Below, piece after piece: positions 49,632 through 53,644 of a stretch of DNA of 53,644 nt. The DNA is taken from the NCBI RefSeq assembly GCF_001613165.1, contig NZ_BDBV01000107.1, positions 1-53,644 on the forward strand, in the 5' to 3' direction. This DNA comes from Nocardia mexicana NBRC 108244 (GTDB lineage Bacteria; Actinomycetota; Actinomycetes; Mycobacteriales; Mycobacteriaceae). Made by a program: the position numbers and the translations under genes. Under the pieces are notes generated by a model. The model was not told the origin of the DNA and did not search any database. It worked only from the letters and a program-made list of their open reading frames with translations. Numbering within the stretch: position 1 is the first letter of the stretch; every line of letters begins with the position of its first letter.

Positions 49632-52140
49632 CCGGGGCGGGGTAATGCGGTTCCGGGACGGGTACCGACGCCGGAGCCGGATCGGGCACGGACGGTTGCC
49701 CTGGTGCGGGGGCCTGGCCGGGTGCCCCCACCTGGCCCGGCGCGGCGATCTGCCCGGGCAGGGGTTCGGCGTTCTGGCCCAGTGTCGAGTTCCGTTGCTG
49801 CTGTGGGTTCTTCAGCAGGGTCGTGACGATGCCGGTCACCTGGTTGAGAATCAGTGAGCCGTACTGGAAGTCGGAGCGCTGGCCGTCCGGGACGGGATAG
49901 GCGTTGCCCAGCGGCAGGCCGAGCGTCCCGGTCTCGGCGCCGAGCTGGACGAAGCGGTCCAGGATATGGCCGACCACCTCGATCACCTTCCCGTTCGGAT
50001 CGGCGTAGACGTAGCCGTTGGCGAACTTGGCGTACTGCCCGCCGTCCCTGGTCGGCTGCGGTTCGGAGGCGGCGGCGCCCAGGTGTCCGTCCGGTCCGCC
50101 CTGCGTGGACCAGTACCGGGCCACGGCGTTCTCGCCGACCATCCCCAGCAGCTTCGTGGTCATATCCGCCAGCGCGGCGAGATCGGACTGGGTGCGCCGG
50201 GTCCCGGGCGCGGTGTTGTTACCCGCCCGCGTGCCCAGGGATCCGCCACTGCTCGCGGCGATCTCACGGATGCGGTCCATCAGCGCGTACGCGGCGTCGC
50301 CCGGGCAGGTGGTGTTGCCGACGTCGCGGTGGGCGAACACGGTCGGCAGCTGCACGGCCTCACCCTCGGCGTACGGGGTGAATTCGGTGCCCTCCGAGTA
50401 CATGGTGGTCTTGCCCGCGGGATTCAGCCCGGCGACCCTGGCCCGCCAGCCGATGAACTGCCCGGCCGCCTGCAGCGCGGCATCGGTCGGCGGCTCGGTC
50501 TCGAAATCGCCCATGAGCGCCACGCCGGAGGTGTTCTCGTTGAACCCGCCCGCGTGTGCGCCCTGGACGGCCTTGTCCATGCCGCCGTATCGGCCCTCGA
50601 AGATCTGCCCGTACTTGTCGACCAGGGTGTTGTACCCGATGTCGCACCAGTTCAGCGTCTTGGCGTGGTAGGCGTAGATGGCGCGGACGATGCCCGCGGA
50701 TTCCGCCTTGCTGTAGTCGTTGCGCCCGGCGGTGTGATGCACGGTGATGCCGCCGACGCCGTCGTCGTACACCGTCGGCTCCCCGCATTCGGTGCGCAGC
50801 GATTCGTCGGCGCCCCACTGTTGACGCGTGATCACCTTGGGGCCGCCGCCGGACACCGGCGCAGCCACCGCGGACAGATTCTCGTCGGCCGCGCCGCGGC
50901 CCGGATCGATCAGCACCGCCGACAGCGCCGCCGCCGTCACCTGCGCCGGATCGTCCGATCGCGCGGCGGTCGGCCCGCCCGGCGTCGGGACGGACCCGCC
51001 TTGGGCGGGCGCGGTCTCACCTTGGACGGGTGCCGGAGCCGCGTCGCCTCGGGCGGGTGCGGGATCTCCTTGGGCGGGTGCGGGGGCCGCGTCGCCTTGG
51101 ACCGGCCCGGGGGCGGTCTCGTCCTGGACGGGTGCGGGGGCGGTCTGGCCCTGAGCGGGGGCGGTCCCATCCTGAGCTGGTGCGGGTCCGTCCTGGCTCG
51201 GTCCGGGTGTTGCGTCGCCCTGGGCCGACGGGGCCTCGCCCTGGATCGGCGCGGCGGCGGCCTTCCGGGTCGTCAGCACCTGAACGGCCTTGGTCTTGCC
51301 GACGTAGATCGGCTCGGTGCCGGTGCGGCCGGGCGCGGCGTGGTCGTTGCGACGGGTATCGACCTGCTCGGTGGAAAACCAAGGGCCCCAACTGCCGTCG
51401 GCGGTGCGCGCCCGGACCATGGCACTGGTACCGGCGAGGTCCTTCGCGGTGAGCGCGACCATGCTGAACGGGGTTTCGCGGGTGAGTTCCTTGACCTCCG
51501 CGCCGACCTTGTCGGCAAGCTCGGGTGCGATGGCACCGGGCGCGAGCGCCGGGGTGGCGGGGTCGGCGGCGAATCCCGGGGCGGGTACCGGTTCGCCGGC
51601 CGTGGCGTTTCCGGTGCTGCCGGGCGCGGGGTTCACGGCATCGGCGGGAGCGGGTGCGGTGCCGGGCCCGCCGGGAGCGGGTGCGACACCGGGGTCGGCG
51701 GGGGCCGTGTCGTCGAGTGGACCGGCGATGAATCCGGGGGAGGTGCCGGTGGGCCGCCGCGGCGCCGGTTGTACGGCGGTGGGATCGGACTGACCGAACT
51801 GAGGTAGGGGGATCTCGCTGGGTAGCTGCACGCCGGGCGGCATCGGTAGGCCCGGGGGTAGGTGTACCGAGCGGGGCAGCGGAAGTTTACGCAGATCGGA
51901 TAGTCGCAGGTCGGGGAGATTGAGCCCGGTGAGCTCGCGCAGCGGCAGCACCACGTCGGGCGCCGAGGAGAGAGCGACCTCGGCCATTTGCGCGGGGATC
52001 GCAGCGAGATTGCTTTCGTTTGCCGAGTGATAGTCGGGCGTGTCGCGCAGGACGAGACCCGCGAGCGGCGCGATGACCGCCAGAGTCGTGACAACCGGGA
52101 GGATAAACGGGCGTTTCGGTCTGCGGTACGGCACGAGCAT
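49624..52140 (-). CDS. N-acetylmuramoyl-L-alanine amidase with LGFP repeats
   Basis: An 838-residue secreted wall hydrolase. A hydrophobic N-terminal segment (about 12-32) acts as signal or anchor. A Pro- and Leu-rich linker follows, then an Ala/Pro/Gln/Gly low-complexity region (about 295-400) of short repeats such as APAQGD. The PGRP/Amidase_2 domain (about 430-620) has zinc ligands in VHHTAG (about 467-468) and AHRDVGNTTCPGD (about 601-609). The last third contains LGFP-type wall-binding repeats (for example ETGTLGLPLG) and a Pro-rich tail. It cleaves peptide stems from glycan. It is divergent from a SpoIID/LytB gene; this pairing suggests coordinated wall remodelling. A mycobacterial counterpart is Rv3811 (recalled). 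Confidence 0.93.
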   Translation of the reverse strand: MLVPYRRPKRPFILPVVTTLAVIAPLAGLVLRDTPDYHSANESNLAAIPAQMAEVALSSAPDVVLPLRELTGLNLPDLRLSDLRKLPLPRSVHLPPGLPMPPGVQLPSEIPLPQFGQSDPTAVQPAPRRPTGTSPGFIAGPLDDTAPADPGVAPAPGGPGTAPAPADAVNPAPGSTGNATAGEPVPAPGFAADPATPALAPGAIAPELADKVGAEVKELTRETPFSMVALTAKDLAGTSAMVRARTADGSWGPWFSTEQVDTRRNDHAAPGRTGTEPIYVGKTKAVQVLTTRKAAAAPIQGEAPSAQGDATPGPSQDGPAPAQDGTAPAQGQTAPAPVQDETAPGPVQGDAAPAPAQGDPAPARGDAAPAPVQGETAPAQGGSVPTPGGPTAARSDDPAQVTAAALSAVLIDPGRGAADENLSAVAAPVSGGGPKVITRQQWGADESLRTECGEPTVYDDGVGGITVHHTAGRNDYSKAESAGIVRAIYAYHAKTLNWCDIGYNTLVDKYGQIFEGRYGGMDKAVQGAHAGGFNENTSGVALMGDFETEPPTDAALQAAGQFIGWRARVAGLNPAGKTTMYSEGTEFTPYAEGEAVQLPTVFAHRDVGNTTCPGDAAYALMDRIREIAASSGGSLGTRAGNNTAPGTRRTQSDLAALADMTTKLLGMVGENAVARYWSTQGGPDGHLGAAASEPQPTRDGGQYAKFANGYVYADPNGKVIEVVGHILDRFVQLGAETGTLGLPLGNAYPVPDGQRSDFQYGSLILNQVTGIVTTLLKNPQQQRNSTLGQNAEPLPGQIAAPGQVGAPGQAPAPGQPSVPDPAPASVPVPEPHYPAPAE

Positions 52141-52205
52141 CTCCCATTCAGGTAGAACCGTTGACCGTCAGCGGTGCAGCAGGGTTGATTCCTGACGGAA
52201 CAATG

Positions 52206-52229
52206 GTCACACTAGTCACAATCGTCACA
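52206..52229. promoter_or_regulatory. Three phased GTCACA repeats (candidate MtrA sites)
   Basis: GTCACA at 52206-52211, 52215-52220 and 52224-52229, each 9 bp apart. Direct repeats of GTCACA with 3-bp spacers are the form reported for binding sites of the actinobacterial response regulator MtrA, which controls wall-hydrolase genes. They lie between the divergent amidase and SpoIID genes. The region also holds a CCGTCAG / CTGACGG inverted repeat (52165-52198). Confidence 0.6.
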
Positions 52230-52358
52230 AATCTAAAGGTTCACTTGAGAGTTAGGTTAGATAGCTCGAATGTAGCTTCCAAATAGCCAGGCAGCGGGCA
52301 GGACATGCCGAACGGAAGTACCGGCGAGTCTCATCCGCGCAAACCCTTGGGAGTGCAC

Positions 52359-53644
52359 ATGGCAAGCACGGGACGACGATGGGTGGCGGCGGTGCGACAG
52401 GGGGATCTCCTGCGGCGCCGCCATCGCAGACGCGCCGCGAGCGTGGGGCTGGTCGTGGTCGCCCTGGTGGGTGGCACGGTCGTGGTGACCCTGACCTGGC
52501 CCGATGGCTCGAGCGCCGGATATCGGCCGCTGGCCGGCGTCGGCCACGGTCGCGGCATGAGCCAGGTCGGCGCCTTCGACCAGGCGACCGGCGGCGCTAC
52601 GGCCGAGCGCATCCTCGAGCACTACTACCCGGGCGCGCTGCTGGGTGCGATCGGACCCACCGCCGTGCGGGTGCGGCTGCAGGCCGACGACAACGAACCG
52701 CTCGACGTCTTCGCCGATGCCGGGCTGGCGGTCGCGGGACGCCGGGTCGTCCCCGGTCAGGCCGCCCATCTGACCCCGATGCCCGACGGCGGCGCCAATG
52801 TCGTGATCACCACCGGGTGCGATGGCGAGGTGGTCTGGCAGGGCGTCACCGACGATCCGGTCGCCTATCCGATCGCCTCCGGCACCAACCGCCCGCCCGC
52901 GGAGCACCTGAAGGTGTGCGGCGGCGGCACGTATCGCGGCACGCTCGGCGTCGCCCTCGAGAACGGCGAGCCCCGCACCGTCAACGAGGTCGACGTCGAC
53001 GACTACCTGCTGGGCGTGGTGCCCGCCGAGATGCAGGCCAACTGGGCCGACCAGGGCGGCGCCGAGGCGCTGCGCGCGCAGGCGATCGCGGCCCGCTCCT
53101 ACGCGCTGGCCGAACATCGCTACCCCTACGCCCAGACCTGCGACACCACCGACTGCCAGGCCTATCCGGGCACCGAGCGGGAGGATTCGCGGGCCGCCGC
53201 GGCCGTGCGCTCGACCGCGGGCCGAGTGCTGTTGCGCGACGGCCGGATTCTGCGCACCGAGTATTCGGCGGCGCCGGGCGGCGGCCAGCCGATCGACGTC
53301 GGCACCCTCGAGGTGGGCCCGGCCCCGGAGGAACTCGCCCCGGCCCCGGCGCCACCGCCCGACGAGAGCGCGCAGCGGTCCGTGCGCGCCGATACCGTCA
53401 TCGAGGCGAGGTACGCCCAGACCGGCGGACCGGAGGGGCCGCTGGGGGATCCGCTCGGCCCGGAGTCGTTGCTGCCCGGCCGAATCGGGACGTACCGGAT
53501 GTACTCGGGCGGCGTCATCATCGCGACACCGGCGCTCGGTGCCCGGGTCGTCGACTTCAGCACGCTGTTGCAGGTGGCACCCGAGGCGGCGGCCGAGCCC
53601 CAGGCTCGGGCGGGTGCGGCGCTCGACGGTGCGGCCGCGCTGCC
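52359..53644 (+). CDS. SpoIID/LytB domain protein, C-terminus cut off
   Basis: A secreted protein of at least 428 residues; the frame is open to the window edge. An N-terminal anchor (about 26-47) follows a basic segment. The SpoIID/LytB-type domain carries GHGRGMSQVGAFDQA, DVDDYLLGVVPAEM and ALRAQAIAARSYAL, the family signature. A Pro-, Ala- and Glu-rich linker (about 320-340) and LGFP-like repeats (for example GPEGPLGDPLGPES) follow. Known relatives enhance or perform glycan strand cleavage. The ATG at 52359 has GGGAG just upstream. It is divergent from an amidase, which fits the amidase-enhancer role of LytB. No stop codon is in the window. Confidence 0.9.
   Translation, partial: MASTGRRWVAAVRQGDLLRRRHRRRAASVGLVVVALVGGTVVVTLTWPDGSSAGYRPLAGVGHGRGMSQVGAFDQATGGATAERILEHYYPGALLGAIGPTAVRVRLQADDNEPLDVFADAGLAVAGRRVVPGQAAHLTPMPDGGANVVITTGCDGEVVWQGVTDDPVAYPIASGTNRPPAEHLKVCGGGTYRGTLGVALENGEPRTVNEVDVDDYLLGVVPAEMQANWADQGGAEALRAQAIAARSYALAEHRYPYAQTCDTTDCQAYPGTEREDSRAAAAVRSTAGRVLLRDGRILRTEYSAAPGGGQPIDVGTLEVGPAPEELAPAPAPPPDESAQRSVRADTVIEARYAQTGGPEGPLGDPLGPESLLPGRIGTYRMYSGGVIIATPALGARVVDFSTLLQVAPEAAAEPQARAGAALDGAAAL

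Noticed and set aside
50940..51250. CRISPR or non-coding repeat array
   Set aside because: The repeats are in frame and encode the Ala/Pro-rich linker of the amidase.
52250..52268. Iron box TTAGGTTAG near the SpoIID promoter
   Set aside because: Only the left nine bases match; the right arm is absent.
1..53644. A new defence, phage or mobile system
   Set aside because: No integrase, transposase, toxin-antitoxin, restriction or nuclease gene pattern was recognised, and gene order resembles conserved mycobacterial neighbourhoods.

Overview
The window is a high-GC actinobacterial chromosome segment, most likely from a Nocardia-like mycolic-acid bacterium. Evidence for this: GTG starts are common, many genes overlap by GTGA or ATGA, iron-box (IdeR/DmdR-type) palindromes are present, there is a PE-PPE-EspG type VII secretion cassette, and gene order resembles (from memory) the Mycobacterium tuberculosis Rv3811-Rv3818 and Rv3834c-Rv3846 neighbourhoods. 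No phage, transposase, CRISPR array, rRNA or tRNA gene was seen.

Layout. 0-7 kb: the end of htpG, a cold-shock protein, a DUF1361 membrane protein, an SDR dehydrogenase divergent from a TetR regulator, a UPF0016/GDT1 metal exporter behind a clear yybP-ykoY manganese riboswitch, and sodA, whose metal-tuning residue is the Gln associated with manganese forms. 7-17 kb: a rhodanese, a DUF4328 membrane protein, a GlpQ-type phosphodiesterase, DUF5926, two tandem ferritins (the second has lost a ferroxidase-centre Glu) with an iron box between them, an LCP cell-wall ligase, a CPBP protease, an iron-box-associated DUF2470 protein, pheA and a phosphoglycerate-mutase-family phosphatase. 17-24 kb: EspG, PPE and PE genes next to a decayed duplicate of the 3' end of the adjacent metallopeptidase gene, then a septum-formation protein, an aldehyde dehydrogenase and serS. 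24-30 kb: a GGDEF-EAL protein with a degenerate GGDAF site and an intact EAL site, a DMT transporter, a Gfo/Idh/MocA oxidoreductase, a MauE-thioredoxin fusion and a small Cys-rich BP74-like protein. 30-40 kb: a metallo-beta-lactamase/Rieske protein, a lipoprotein, two tandem PlsC-type acyltransferases, an MFS exporter divergent from a TetR regulator with twin operators, an AraC regulator, an NmrA-like protein and agmatine deiminase. 40-48 kb: a six-gene leftward peptide-type ABC transporter operon with two paralogous binding lipoproteins. 48-53.6 kb: a HAD hydrolase, a small P-loop kinase, and an N-acetylmuramoyl-L-alanine amidase divergent from a SpoIID/LytB gene cut by the window edge; their shared promoter region carries three phased GTCACA repeats.

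Themes. Metal and oxidative-stress handling recurs (Mn riboswitch plus exporter, SodA, ferritins, iron boxes). Cell-envelope building is the second theme (LCP, amidase, SpoIID, acyltransferases, type VII substrates). No obviously new defence or biosynthetic system was found. The most unusual items are the ferritin pair with a predicted ferroxidase-dead member, the PE-PPE-EspG insertion beside a duplicated gene end, the triple GTCACA array between two wall-acting genes, the twin TetR operators with an embedded iron-box-like site, a tandem trio of DnaA-box-like sites, and an 80-bp foldback element.
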